DNA of 64,000 nt from Orrella dioscoreae (GTDB taxonomy: Bacteria > Pseudomonadota > Gammaproteobacteria > Burkholderiales > Burkholderiaceae_B), in the NCBI RefSeq assembly GCF_900089455.2, contig NZ_LT907988.1:372001-436000 (forward strand), given 5' to 3'. Below the pieces are notes generated by a model. It made no database searches. It saw only the letters and a list, made by a program, of their open reading frames with translations, and had not been told where the DNA came from. Position 1 is the first letter of the stretch. Every line of letters begins with the position of its first letter. The position numbers and the translations under genes are program-made. Below are positions 31,532 through 39,965 of this stretch, one piece after another.

Positions 31532-32697
31532 CGGCGCGCGTCGCGCTGGTCCAGGCGACCGCTCCAGGCCGTCAGGGCCAGGGCGCCCAGCACCACCACG
31601 CCGCCGATCCAGGGCGTGTGCATGAGGCCCAGGTGTTCCACGATGAGGCCGCCGCCCCAGGCGCCCAGCGCGATGCCAAGGTTGAAGGCCGCGATGTTCA
31701 GGCCCGAGGCCACGTCCACCGCCTGCGGCGCGTGGCGCTCAGCCTGGCGCACCACATAGACCTGCAGGCCGGGCACGTTGCCGAAGGCGACGGCGCCCCA
31801 GGCCAGCACGGTGGCCAGCGCCAGCCACGGACTGTGCGCGGTCCAGGTCAGCACGAACAGCACGATGGCCAGCAGCAGGAAGATGCGCGTGAGCGCCGGG
31901 ATCGGTCCCTGTCGATCGGCCAGGCGGCCGCCCCACAGGTTGCCCACGGCGACCGACACCCCATAGACCAGCATCACCAGGCTGACCGCGCCGGGCGCGA
32001 AACCGGTGACGTCCTGCAGGATCGGCGCGAGGAAAGTGAAGGCGATGAACGAGCCGCCGTAGCCCACGGCCGTCATGGCGTAGACCAGCAGCAGCCGGCC
32101 CTGGCCCAGCACCTTGGCCTGCTGCAGCAGGGTGGCCGTGGTGCCGCGCGGGATGTTGCGCGGCACGAACAGCAGGCTGCCGATGAAGGCGACCACCCCC
32201 AGCAGCGACACCGCCAGGAAGGTCTCGCGCCAGCCGTAGTGCTGACCGATGAAAGTGCCCAGCGGCACGCCGGTCACCAGCGCGACGGTCAGGCCGGTGA
32301 ACATGATGGCGATGGCGCCGGCGGCCTTCTCCTTGGGCACCAGGCTGGTGGCCAGGGTCGAGCCGATGGAGAAGAACACGCCGTGCGCCAGGCCCGTGAG
32401 GATGCGCGCGGCCACCAGCGGGCCATAGCCCGGCGCCTGCCAGGCCAGCAGGTTGCCCAGCGTGAAGAGCACCATGAGCGCGAGCAGCAGCGTCTTGCGC
32501 GGCAGCCTGCCGGTCAGCGCCGTGAGCACGGGCGCGCCGATGGCCACGCCCAGGGCATAGAGACTGACCAGCAGGCCAGCCGAGGGCAACGACACGCCGA
32601 GATCGGCGGCGATGGTCGGGATGAGTCCGACGATCACGAACTCGGTGGTACCGATGGCGAAGGCGCTGATCGTGAGCGCCAGGAGGGCAATGCGCAT
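31444..32697 (-). CDS. MFS efflux transporter (DHA1, AraJ/SotB type)
   Basis: 417 residues with twelve hydrophobic segments. The N-terminal segment carries the AraJ/sugar-efflux pattern TTEFVIVGLIPTIAADLGVS, and the loop 2-3 motif reads LTGRLPRKTLLL. The half-transporter repeat begins at about residue 205 (LLVYAMTAVGYGGSFIAFTFLAP). Such proteins export drugs, arabinose-like sugars or purines; the substrate is not predictable. The hydrophilic C-terminal tail of about 30 residues is encoded opposite the lactonase gene. It is divergent from the LysR gene at 32799, which is its probable regulator. Confidence 0.9.
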   Translation of the reverse strand: MRIALLALTISAFAIGTTEFVIVGLIPTIAADLGVSLPSAGLLVSLYALGVAIGAPVLTALTGRLPRKTLLLALMVLFTLGNLLAWQAPGYGPLVAARILTGLAHGVFFSIGSTLATSLVPKEKAAGAIAIMFTGLTVALVTGVPLGTFIGQHYGWRETFLAVSLLGVVAFIGSLLFVPRNIPRGTTATLLQQAKVLGQGRLLLVYAMTAVGYGGSFIAFTFLAPILQDVTGFAPGAVSLVMLVYGVSVAVGNLWGGRLADRQGPIPALTRIFLLLAIVLFVLTWTAHSPWLALATVLAWGAVAFGNVPGLQVYVVRQAERHAPQAVDVASGLNIAAFNLGIALGAWGGGLIVEHLGLMHTPWIGGVVVLGALALTAWSGRLDQRDARRQACEYSAAPSQGSAAVSTVPVEESVSTS

Positions 32698-32773
32698 GGC
32701 GGGAATCCGGTTGCGGGGAAAGTGCCCGGCAGTATCGCGCCGCCCATCCTTTCAAAAAACGGGGTTCCAGGCA

Positions 32774-32794
32774 GAATATTTTTGACTAATATTC
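32774..32794. promoter_or_regulatory. Inverted repeat at the MFS/LysR divergent promoter
   Basis: GAATAT-N9-ATATTC is a perfect inverted repeat of 21 bases ending four bases before the LysR start codon. The position suits autorepression by the LysR regulator and control of the MFS gene. Confidence 0.6.
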
Positions 32795-32798
32795 AAGA

Positions 32799-33695
32799 AT
32801 GAAAACGACCCTCGATGAGCTTTCCGTCTTTGCCGCCGTGGTGGACACAGGCTCCATCACCGCCGCGGCCGAGCAGTTGTCCCAGACCGCTTCCGGCGTC
32901 AGCCGGGCGCTGGCGCGCCTGGAGGAAAAGCTGGGCACCACCTTGCTGCGCCGGACCACGCGGCGGCTGGCACTGACGGAGGAAGGCGCGCTGTTCCTGG
33001 CGCGGGCCCGCCAGATCCTGGACGCGGTCGAAGACGCCGAGAACCAGATGGCCGTGCGCCGCAGCCGCCCCGCCGGGCGGTTGCGCGTGAACGCGGCCAC
33101 GCCGTTCATGGTGCATGCGCTGGTGCCGCTGGTGGATGGCTTTCGCCGGCGGTTTCCGGAGATCGACCTGTCGCTGCACAGCGACGAGGGCAACATCGAC
33201 CTGCTGGAACGGCGCACCGACGTGGCGATCCGCATCGGCATCCTGCGCGACTCCACGCTGCACGCGCGCCCGCTGGGCCACAGCCGCCTGCGGGTGCTGG
33301 CCAGTCCGGCCTACCTGGCCGAGCGCGGCAAGCCGCGCAACGTGGCTGACCTGGCACGGCACAGCCTGCTGGGTTTCTCGCAGCCGGAACACTTGAACCA
33401 TTGGCCGCTGCGCCATGCGCAGGACGAGCGCTACGTCATCACGCCGGCCTTGCAGGCCAGCAACGGCGAGATCCTGCGCGAGCTTGCCTTGGCAGGGCAG
33501 GGCATCGTCTGCCTGGCGGACTTCATGACCCACGCCGATCGCGCGCGCGGGGATCTGGTGCAGGTGCTGGCGCGCGTCACGGTGGACGTGCGCCAGCCCA
33601 TCCAGGCGGTGTACTACCGCAACACCGCGCTGGGCGCGCGGATTTCGTGCTTCCTGGATTATGTGCAGGAGGGATTGCGGGGGCGGTTGGAGTGA
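32799..33695 (+). CDS. LysR-type transcriptional regulator
   Basis: 298 residues. The DNA-binding domain spans residues 1-60 (LDELSVFAAVVDTGSITAAAE, then LSQTASGVSRALARLEEKLG). The effector domain follows from about 90 (GRLRVNAATPFMVHALVPLV, RTDVAIRIGILRDSTLHARPLG), typical of the AaeR/DmlR branch. It is divergent from the MFS efflux gene with an inverted repeat overlapping the promoter, so it most likely controls efflux. The effector is unknown. Confidence 0.93.
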   Translation: MKTTLDELSVFAAVVDTGSITAAAEQLSQTASGVSRALARLEEKLGTTLLRRTTRRLALTEEGALFLARARQILDAVEDAENQMAVRRSRPAGRLRVNAATPFMVHALVPLVDGFRRRFPEIDLSLHSDEGNIDLLERRTDVAIRIGILRDSTLHARPLGHSRLRVLASPAYLAERGKPRNVADLARHSLLGFSQPEHLNHWPLRHAQDERYVITPALQASNGEILRELALAGQGIVCLADFMTHADRARGDLVQVLARVTVDVRQPIQAVYYRNTALGARISCFLDYVQEGLRGRLE

Positions 33696-33704
33696 GGCGG
33701 TGCT

Positions 33705-34010
33705 TTATGAGGTGGCGTGCGCCAGGGGCCGGATTTCCAATCGAAGTCCCATTGCCTTCAGTATCGCAGTCAGGCTGCTGAGCGCAGGGTTGCCCTGCGG
33801 AGAAAGTGTGCGGTAGAGCTGGGTGGGATTCAAGGCCGCCCGCCGGGCAACTTCCTGCACACCGCCGAACGCTTGCGCGAATTGGCGCAGGACGGCCAGG
33901 AGTTCTCCCTGGTCGCCATCCGCCAGGATGGCATTGAGCGCGGCAAGCGCCAGTTCGGGGTCGTCGCGGTACAGCTCGGCCATGGCATCGTCATGCGGGC
34001 GGGTTTTCAT
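33705..34010 (-). CDS. Antitoxin of a HigBA-like module (HI1420 family)
   Basis: 101 residues from ATG 34010. The C-terminal half is a Cro/CI-type helix-turn-helix: FGGVQEVARRAALNPTQLYRTLSPQGNP, followed by SLTAILKAMGLRLEIRPL. The N-terminal half (AELYRDDPELALAALNAILADGD) is typical of the probable-addiction-module antidote family. It would bind the toxin and repress the pair. Its start overlaps the toxin stop by 20 bases; toxin-first order is typical of HigBA-like modules. Confidence 0.88.
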   Translation of the reverse strand: MKTRPHDDAMAELYRDDPELALAALNAILADGDQGELLAVLRQFAQAFGGVQEVARRAALNPTQLYRTLSPQGNPALSSLTAILKAMGLRLEIRPLAHATS

Positions 34011-34338
34011 CGTCTTTCCTTTGCTGCCAGTCGTTCCAGTACGCCACGGCACGGGCGATGTCGTTGGTCTGATTGCGCTTGTCGCCAGCGCAAAGCAGAA
34101 GCACCCGTTGTGGGCCAGCCGTGGCGTAGTACACGCGGTAGCCTGGTCCCATGTCGATGCGCAATTCCCAGACACCCTCTCGGCAATAGCGATGGTCGCC
34201 GAAGTTGCCTTGCCCTAGGCGAGCGATACGCCGGATGACGGCGATTCGCGCCTGCTGATCACGGGCGTACTTCAGCCGTGAGAGATACGGGTCGTGGTGG
34301 TCGGCGGTTAGGTAATGCGCAATTCGATATCGGGCCAT
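33991..34338 (-). CDS. RelE/HigB-type toxin (HI1419 family)
   Basis: 115 residues from ATG 34338. The RelE-fold core is recognisable: DQQARIAVIRRIARLGQGNFGD, then CREGVWELRIDMGPGYRVYYA and LLLCAGDKRNQTNDIARAVAYW, which matches the phage-derived Gp49-like/HI1419 killer family with the conserved Arg and the GDKxxQxxDI motif. Such toxins cleave ribosome-bound mRNA. The frame is open 14 codons upstream, but that segment overlaps an array of TTTCG operator half-sites, so ATG 34338 is preferred. The partner antitoxin overlaps downstream. Confidence 0.88.
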   Translation of the reverse strand: MARYRIAHYLTADHHDPYLSRLKYARDQQARIAVIRRIARLGQGNFGDHRYCREGVWELRIDMGPGYRVYYATAGPQRVLLLCAGDKRNQTNDIARAVAYWNDWQQRKDDENPPA

Positions 34339-34374
34339 TTTCGTTAATAAGCGAAATTTCGTCAACGCGCGAAA
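34339..34374. promoter_or_regulatory. Operator array of the toxin-antitoxin pair
   Basis: Four half-sites occur: TTTCG (34339-34343), CGAAA (34352-34356) abutting TTTCG (34357-34361), and CGAAA (34370-34374). The middle two form the palindrome CGAAATTTCG. They lie immediately upstream of the toxin ATG, as expected for conditional autorepression by the antitoxin-toxin complex. Confidence 0.65.
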
Positions 34375-34477
34375 CACCATGGAGAGGGGGTGCGCGGGAT
34401 GGCCAGGATTGTCGCGGGGAGGCTTGCTCTGTGCCTCCCCCTGCGCGCGTTTTCTCCATGAGGAGAGACTCGAACGG

Positions 34478-34519
34478 AAAAGAAAAACCGCCCCGGCGCC
34501 TTATGGCGGCCGGGGCGGT
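34478..34519 (-). terminator. Intrinsic terminator of the TonB receptor gene
   Basis: Read on the minus strand, ACCGCCCCGG and CCGGGGCGGT form a ten-pair stem around a 13-base loop, and TTTTTCTTTT follows. It lies 35 bases after the stop of the receptor gene that ends at 34555. Confidence 0.85.
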
Positions 34520-34554
34520 CTTGCCCTGCTTCAGTACGCCTGGCGGCGCGGCGA

Positions 34555-36762
34555 TCAGAAGGCGACGGACATCGTGGCCTTGTAGACGCGGCCCGTGCCG
34601 GCCGTGATCTGGCCGAACTGGGGCGCTACGGTGGCCCAGTACTTCTTGTCGAAGACGTTGTCCACGCCCAGGCGCCACGTCACTTCCTTGCCTTGCAGCT
34701 TGGTGGTGTAGCGCGCGCCCAGGTCGACGCGGGTCCACGCCGGGATCTCGGCGCTGTTGTTGATGTCGATGTACTGCGCGCCGCGGCGCGAGACATGGCC
34801 TTGCAGGGTCAAGCCCTGCAGCGCGGGCAGGTCGTATTCGGCGCCCAGGACTGCCTGGTACTTGGGCACGCCTCGGGCATAGTTGCCGTCCTGCAGGCCG
34901 CCGTTGGTGTTGCGCAGCTTGGCTTGCATGAGCGTGATGCCGCCGATCAGGCGCAGGCCCGTCATGGGTTCGCCGTACACATTCAGTTCGACACCGCGAT
35001 TACGTTGACGGCCGGCGTCGCTGAAGATATTCGTGTTGATGTCCTGATAGAAATCAGGCCGTTGGATCTGGAACACGGCGAAACTGGCGCCGTAGTCGCC
35101 GAAGTCGGCCTTCACGCCGGCTTCGATCTGCTTGGTGCGTGCTGGCTTGAACAATTCGCCGGGGTTGGCGGCGTTGTTCGGGGCGACTTCACCGCGTGCC
35201 AGGCCCTGGATGTAGTTCGCGTACACCGACAGGTTGTCCGTGGCGCGGAAGACGATACCGCCCATCGGAGAGATGACCGAGTCGTCGTACGCCGAGCCGA
35301 AGGCGCCGTACGTGCGCTGGTCGATCGACTGGTGGCGTGCGCCGATCGTCACGAGCAAGCGTTCATCCATGAAGGACAGGGTGTCCGACAGCGTGACACT
35401 GCGCAGGATGGTGCGCTCGGAGCGGGGCGGGTCATTCAAATCGCCGACCGAAGGGCCTTCGGCAGGGCGTTCGAATTGCACGGGGTCGTGGATGTTCTGG
35501 GGGCTGGCCGGCGTGCCGAAGGCCGGGCTGGCGTAAGCCGTGCGACCGATCTGCTTGAGCGCCGAGACGTTCAGGTTGACGCGATGACCGACCGATCCCG
35601 TGTTGAAACGGCCGCGCAGGCCGGTTTCGCCGGTGACCGAGTCGCGGCGATAGGGCGAATTCAGGTAGCCCTGGGTGCCGATACCGTCTCCGCCGACCGT
35701 CGGCGTGGCGTAGAGGCCTTCTTCTTCATCGGTGCTGGTGCCGATGGCCGCATAGGCCATCCAGTTGTTGTTGATGTCGAATTCAGCGCGGCCCACCAGG
35801 AAGCGGCTTTCCAGGTCGGAGTAGGCCCACGATTGCCCGTAGTTCACGTCCGTTTCCGGTGCGCTCGGCACGTCGGTGCTGCTCAGGCGGATGGCCGAGC
35901 GCGGATGGTCGTAGCGGACCCTTTGTGCGCCGGCATCCACCGACACGCGCAGGCGCTCTCCACGGAAGTCGAGACCGACCGAACCCATGCTGATGCGCTC
36001 GTCGGCGTCCTTGACCGAGGTTTCACCATCGCGGTGTGCGGCATTGACGCGCACGCCGAACTGGTTGTCTGCCCCCCAGCGGCGGCCGATGTCCACGCCG
36101 CCGCCGAATTGGCCGCGGCTGGTGTAGTCGACGTCGACGCGGGAGATGGGGTCATCCGTGGCGCGCTTGGGCTGGATGTTGATCAGGCCGCCCAGGCCCG
36201 AACCGCCGGGGGCGGCGCCGTTCAGGAAGCCGCTCGCGCCCTTGAAGACCTCGACGCGCTCGACCATCTGGGTGGGCAGCACCTGGCGCGGCAGGATGCC
36301 GTACAGGCCGTTGAAGGACAGGTCGTCGTTGTTCAGCGCGAAGCCGCGGATCACGAAGGTCTGCGCCTGGTTGCCGAAGCCGTTGCCTACTTGCACGGAC
36401 GAGTCGTTCTTCAAGACGTCGCCCAGCGTGCGAGCTTGCTGATCCTGGACCAGTTTCGAGGTATAGCTGCTGATCGTGAAGGGCGCTTCCATGATGTCCA
36501 GGTTGCCCAGGATCCCCATCTGGCCACCCGTGGCGACCTGGCCGCCGCCGTAGGTCGTCGGCGTGGGGGCCGAGATCGGGGCTTCGGCCCGGACCGTCAC
36601 GCTCTGCAGCGTCTGCACGTCGGGCGAAGGCGTGGGCGCGGAGACGGTCTGCGCCTGCACTGCCAGGGGGAGCAGGGCGGGGCTGACGAACGCCGTCGCC
36701 AAGGCGGCGCGCAGGGCGCGGGCCAGGAGCGTGGGGCGGACGGTGGGGAAACGAGAAGGCAT
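34555..36762 (-). CDS. TonB-dependent siderophore receptor (no signalling domain)
   Basis: 735 residues. A long signal peptide ends VQA-QT (about residue 38). A TonB-box-like stretch (LQSVTVRAEAP) precedes the plug (about 75-200: EAPFTISSYTSKLVQDQQART, FVIRGFALNNDDLSFNGLYG). The barrel ends VYKATMSVAF with terminal Phe. No STN domain is present, so it is not part of a FecI-FecR circuit. A Fur-box-like sequence upstream shares its core with that of the fec-type operon. It stands as a single gene with its own terminator. The siderophore is unknown. Confidence 0.94.
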   Translation of the reverse strand: MPSRFPTVRPTLLARALRAALATAFVSPALLPLAVQAQTVSAPTPSPDVQTLQSVTVRAEAPISAPTPTTYGGGQVATGGQMGILGNLDIMEAPFTISSYTSKLVQDQQARTLGDVLKNDSSVQVGNGFGNQAQTFVIRGFALNNDDLSFNGLYGILPRQVLPTQMVERVEVFKGASGFLNGAAPGGSGLGGLINIQPKRATDDPISRVDVDYTSRGQFGGGVDIGRRWGADNQFGVRVNAAHRDGETSVKDADERISMGSVGLDFRGERLRVSVDAGAQRVRYDHPRSAIRLSSTDVPSAPETDVNYGQSWAYSDLESRFLVGRAEFDINNNWMAYAAIGTSTDEEEGLYATPTVGGDGIGTQGYLNSPYRRDSVTGETGLRGRFNTGSVGHRVNLNVSALKQIGRTAYASPAFGTPASPQNIHDPVQFERPAEGPSVGDLNDPPRSERTILRSVTLSDTLSFMDERLLVTIGARHQSIDQRTYGAFGSAYDDSVISPMGGIVFRATDNLSVYANYIQGLARGEVAPNNAANPGELFKPARTKQIEAGVKADFGDYGASFAVFQIQRPDFYQDINTNIFSDAGRQRNRGVELNVYGEPMTGLRLIGGITLMQAKLRNTNGGLQDGNYARGVPKYQAVLGAEYDLPALQGLTLQGHVSRRGAQYIDINNSAEIPAWTRVDLGARYTTKLQGKEVTWRLGVDNVFDKKYWATVAPQFGQITAGTGRVYKATMSVAF

Positions 36763-36797
36763 GTGGCGGAATCCTGTCAGGACGCTTTAAGGAAAAT

Positions 36798-36816
36798 GTG
36801 AATCGTTCTTATTATT
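36798..36816 (-). promoter_or_regulatory. Fur-box-like site upstream of the TonB receptor
   Basis: On the minus strand AATAATAAGAACGATTCAC agrees with the Fur consensus at 12 of 19 positions. Its first 16 bases match the site at 4894 with a single difference. It lies 35 bases before the receptor start. Confidence 0.6.
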
Positions 36817-37014
36817 CTTGACGATTCTTGACTCTTGCAAGGCGGATAGCCCTCAACCCCCAGCCTCTTGCAACAAAGTAAGCAACTGTGTCGCATGCAC
36901 GCCACACCGAGTGGGTGCGTAACGTTGCGGCACAATTTAAATCCGGGTGATATTGAAAGCGAAATTGGGCTGGGTAGTATCGGAAGGATGATGGACCGTT
37001 ACCGGAGACGCCCC

Positions 37015-37638
37015 ATGAATGACATCGCCTTCTCGCCCAGCTATACGGCTTTTTCGGGGGACCAGTGCCTGGCTACTGGCGCGCCTTCGCATGTGGCCGG
37101 CGCGGCGCGCGCGGCGCTGGATGCGCAACCTGGGCGCAGCCTGCTGGTATTCGACGACGCCACCGGCAGGCAGGTGGATCTGGACTTGCGGGGCTCGCCC
37201 GACGAAGTGGCCGCGCGCCTGCGCGTGGCGGATGCCAGCCCGGAGGCAGAGGTGGCCCCGGCAGCGCCCGTTCCCCGAGGCCCGGGCCGGCCAAGACTGG
37301 GCGTGGTGGCGCGCGAGGTGACGCTGCTGCCCCGGCATTGGGAATGGCTCTCCGCCCAGCCCGGCGGGGCGTCGGTGACGCTGCGCAAGCTGGTCGATGC
37401 CGCCAAGCGCGAGAACGCGTGGCATGACCGGGTGCGCAGCGCCCAGGCAGCGTGCGACGCCTTCATGCAGACGATGGCGGGCAACCGCCCTGGCTACGAG
37501 GAAGCGTCGCGGGCGTTATATTCCGGCGATGCCGCCGCGTTTCGTGAACATATCAGCGGCTGGCCGGTCGATATACGCGCGCATGCCGCGCGGCTGGCCC
37601 TGACGGCCTTCGAGATCGAAGAGCCGGCCCTGGCCTGA
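37015..37638 (+). CDS. DUF2239 family protein
   Basis: 207 residues from ATG 37015, with GGAG eight bases upstream. It starts MNDIAFSPSYTAFSGDQCLA and has the family's conserved centre PGRPRLGVVAREVTLLPRHW followed by EWLSAQPGGASVTLRKLVD. The RPRLGV segment looks DNA- or RNA-binding in style, and the ribbon of basic residues fits, but the function is unknown. A possible promoter, TTGCGG-N17-TGATAT, is at 36925-36953. It lies 92 bases before a TonB receptor gene and may share its transcript. Confidence 0.85.
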   Translation: MNDIAFSPSYTAFSGDQCLATGAPSHVAGAARAALDAQPGRSLLVFDDATGRQVDLDLRGSPDEVAARLRVADASPEAEVAPAAPVPRGPGRPRLGVVAREVTLLPRHWEWLSAQPGGASVTLRKLVDAAKRENAWHDRVRSAQAACDAFMQTMAGNRPGYEEASRALYSGDAAAFREHISGWPVDIRAHAARLALTAFEIEEPALA

Positions 37639-37730
37639 GGGCCGTTTTCCCTGGGGGACCAGCGCGGACGGCTGGTGGCGACGCGGCACTTTCCTGGTGG
37701 TTCGACCGCCTTGCTTCACCCGAGATCCGC

Positions 37731-39920
37731 ATGACCCCTGAACGGTCCGCCCCGCAGGCCCGCCCTGTCTTCGTCTTTCATTCCTCCTGGCGGCTGCGTC
37801 CCGGCGCGCTGGCCGTGGCCCTGCTGGCCGGTGGCCTGAGCGCCGCCCACGCGCAGGCCGCGCAGCCTTCCCCCGAGCCGAACACGCTGGACACCATCGT
37901 GGTGTCCGGCAGCTACGGCGCAATCTCCAGCTTCATGGCGCCGTATTCGGTCGACAGTGTCGACGCGAGCCAGATAGCGACCGGCCAATTGCGGATCAAC
38001 GCGTCCGAAGCGTTGGCGCGCGTCCCGGGCCTGGTGGTGCAGAACCGCCAGAACTACGCCCAGGACCTGCAGATCTCCTCGCGCGGTTTTGGCGCGCAGA
38101 CGCCCTTCGGCGTGCGTGGGTTGAAGCTCATCACCGACGGCATTCCCGCCAGCACGCCCGACGGACAAGGCCAGGCGGCCACCTTCAACCTGGACACCGC
38201 CGAGCGCATCGAAGTGCTGCGCGGCCCGATGGCGACCTTGTACGGCAGCAATGCCGGTGGCGTGATCCAGGTGTTCTCGCGCGATGGCCAGGGACGTCCC
38301 AGCATCACCGCGGAAACGCTGTCGGGCAGCGACGGCCTGTGGAAGCGCCGGCTGGGCTCGGAAGGCGAGATCGACGGCGTGGGCTATGTGCTGGATGCGT
38401 CGCGCATGAGCAGCGATGGCTATCGCGAGCACAGCGCGGTGCGGCGCGACCAGGGCTTCGGCAAGCTGACGATCCGGCCCGATGACCGCAGCACCTTGCG
38501 CGTGGTGTTCAGCAGCCTGGATCAGCGGAACACGGATGATCCGCTGGGGCTGACCTGGCAGATGGCGCGGGACAATCCGCGTGGGGTGGCGTCGCAGGCG
38601 CTGGACTTCAATACACGCAAGAGCATTCGGCACAGACAGGGTGGTATCGCCTACGAGCGGCGGATCGGCGATGGAACGCTGTCATTGAATGCTTACGGCG
38701 GTGCGCGGAGAGTGACACAGTATCTGTCGATACCGAGTGATGTTCAGCAACGGCCACACCCGAGCACCGGCTTGCAGACGCATGCCGGCGGGGTTGTGGA
38801 CTTCAACCGCCGCTTCGAGGGTGGCGGAGCGCAGTGGCAACAGCCTTTTGGGTTTGGCGGAGGGACGCTGACGCTGACGGGCGGTTTGGCATATGACCGT
38901 AGCGAGGACGACCGTCAGGGTTACGAGAATTTCATCGTTGAGGGCGGCGTCGAGCACCTGGGGGTGCGTGGACGTCTTCGCCGTGACGAAATCAACACCG
39001 TCACATCGGTTGACCCCTACGCCCATGCGAGTTGGGAAGTGGGCCGTTGGACGCTTCAGGCCGGGTTGCGTCGCAATGAGGTGAAGATCGAGGTGGACGA
39101 TCACTATCTGTCCAACGGAGATGACACGGGCTCAAGGCGCTACACGCGTTATGCCCCAGCCTTGGGGGCCTCTTATGCTGTAACGCCTGCCTTGCATGTC
39201 TATGTGAATGCGGGCAAAGGAACGGAAACGCCGTCCTTGGGTGAGCTGGCTTATTCGGCAGGTGGCGGCGGTTTCAACAGCGCGTTGGGCCCCTCGCGCA
39301 GCGAACAGATAGAGGCTGGCATCAAGGCGTTGATCGGCGAGGATACGCGTGTGGATGTGGCCGTCTTCCAGATTCGTACGAAAGATGAGTTGGTGGTTGC
39401 CGAGGCGCAAGGCGGCCGAAATAGCTACAGGAATGCCGGCAACACCCTGCGCCGCGGCGCCGAACTCTCGCTGGATTCGCGTCTGAGCCCCCAGTGGCGT
39501 GCTGCTGCGGCGTTCACGTATCTGGACGCGACCTACGACAGTAGCTTCACGAACGGAACCAACCTTATCGCGCGCGGCAACCGCCTGCCAGGTGTGCCGG
39601 AAATGAACGCCTACGCCGAGATTGCCTGGACACCTCGTCCGTGGGTGACCACCGGCTTGGAGGCCGTATATCGCGGTAAGGTCTACGTCGAGGACACTAA
39701 CACCCGAGCCCCCGCGCCTGCCTACACCGTCCTGAACTGGCGCACCCAGTTCGAGCAGACGCACGGCCCGTGGACCTTCCGCCAACTGTTCCGCCTGGAC
39801 AACCTGCTGGACAAGCAATACATCGGCTCGGTCATCGTGGGGGATGGCAATCGCCGCTATTACGAGCCGGCGCCGGGTATCGCCTGGTATGCGGGCGCCA
39901 GCGTGCAATACACGTTCTGA
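37731..39920 (+). CDS. TonB-dependent receptor (FecA/PfeA-like), mosaic composition
   Basis: 729 residues. The signal peptide ends AHAQA, a TonB box (DTIVVSGSYG) lies near residue 54, the plug covers about 60-195 (SEALARVPGLVVQNRQNYAQ, SRGFGAQTPFGVRGLKLITDG, VLRGPMATLYGSNAGGVIQV) and the barrel ends in VQYTF. No STN domain is present. Base composition changes inside the gene: from about 38590 to 39740, that is most of the barrel, the sequence is visibly poorer in GC and uses different codons than the plug and the last strands. This suggests recombination of the surface-exposed part. Substrate unknown. Confidence 0.9.
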   Translation: MTPERSAPQARPVFVFHSSWRLRPGALAVALLAGGLSAAHAQAAQPSPEPNTLDTIVVSGSYGAISSFMAPYSVDSVDASQIATGQLRINASEALARVPGLVVQNRQNYAQDLQISSRGFGAQTPFGVRGLKLITDGIPASTPDGQGQAATFNLDTAERIEVLRGPMATLYGSNAGGVIQVFSRDGQGRPSITAETLSGSDGLWKRRLGSEGEIDGVGYVLDASRMSSDGYREHSAVRRDQGFGKLTIRPDDRSTLRVVFSSLDQRNTDDPLGLTWQMARDNPRGVASQALDFNTRKSIRHRQGGIAYERRIGDGTLSLNAYGGARRVTQYLSIPSDVQQRPHPSTGLQTHAGGVVDFNRRFEGGGAQWQQPFGFGGGTLTLTGGLAYDRSEDDRQGYENFIVEGGVEHLGVRGRLRRDEINTVTSVDPYAHASWEVGRWTLQAGLRRNEVKIEVDDHYLSNGDDTGSRRYTRYAPALGASYAVTPALHVYVNAGKGTETPSLGELAYSAGGGGFNSALGPSRSEQIEAGIKALIGEDTRVDVAVFQIRTKDELVVAEAQGGRNSYRNAGNTLRRGAELSLDSRLSPQWRAAAAFTYLDATYDSSFTNGTNLIARGNRLPGVPEMNAYAEIAWTPRPWVTTGLEAVYRGKVYVEDTNTRAPAPAYTVLNWRTQFEQTHGPWTFRQLFRLDNLLDKQYIGSVIVGDGNRRYYEPAPGIAWYAGASVQYTF

Positions 39921-39933
39921 CGTGTGTACACCG

Positions 39934-39954
39934 GGCGGCCCGTTCAGGGCCGCC
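39934..39954 (+). terminator. Hairpin after the third TonB receptor
   Basis: GGCGGCCC-gttca-GGGCCGCC is a perfect eight-pair stem followed by TCCTGTTTG, in the 45-base gap between the converging receptor and thioesterase genes. Confidence 0.55.
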
Positions 39955-39965
39955 TCCTGTTTGCC

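Noticed and set aside
33705-34338. The toxin-antitoxin pair as a sign of a prophage or integrated plasmid
   Set aside because: No integrase, phage, conjugation or att-like direct repeat is seen nearby; such modules are common on chromosomes.
34693-36801. A 702-codon + strand frame opposite the TonB receptor
   Set aside because: Shadow of a receptor gene that has plug, barrel and terminal Phe; no recognisable protein in the + frame.
38590-39740. The low-GC barrel segment as a mobile-element insertion
   Set aside because: The reading frame and receptor domains are continuous, with no terminal repeats, transposase or target duplication. Recombination or diversifying selection explains it better.
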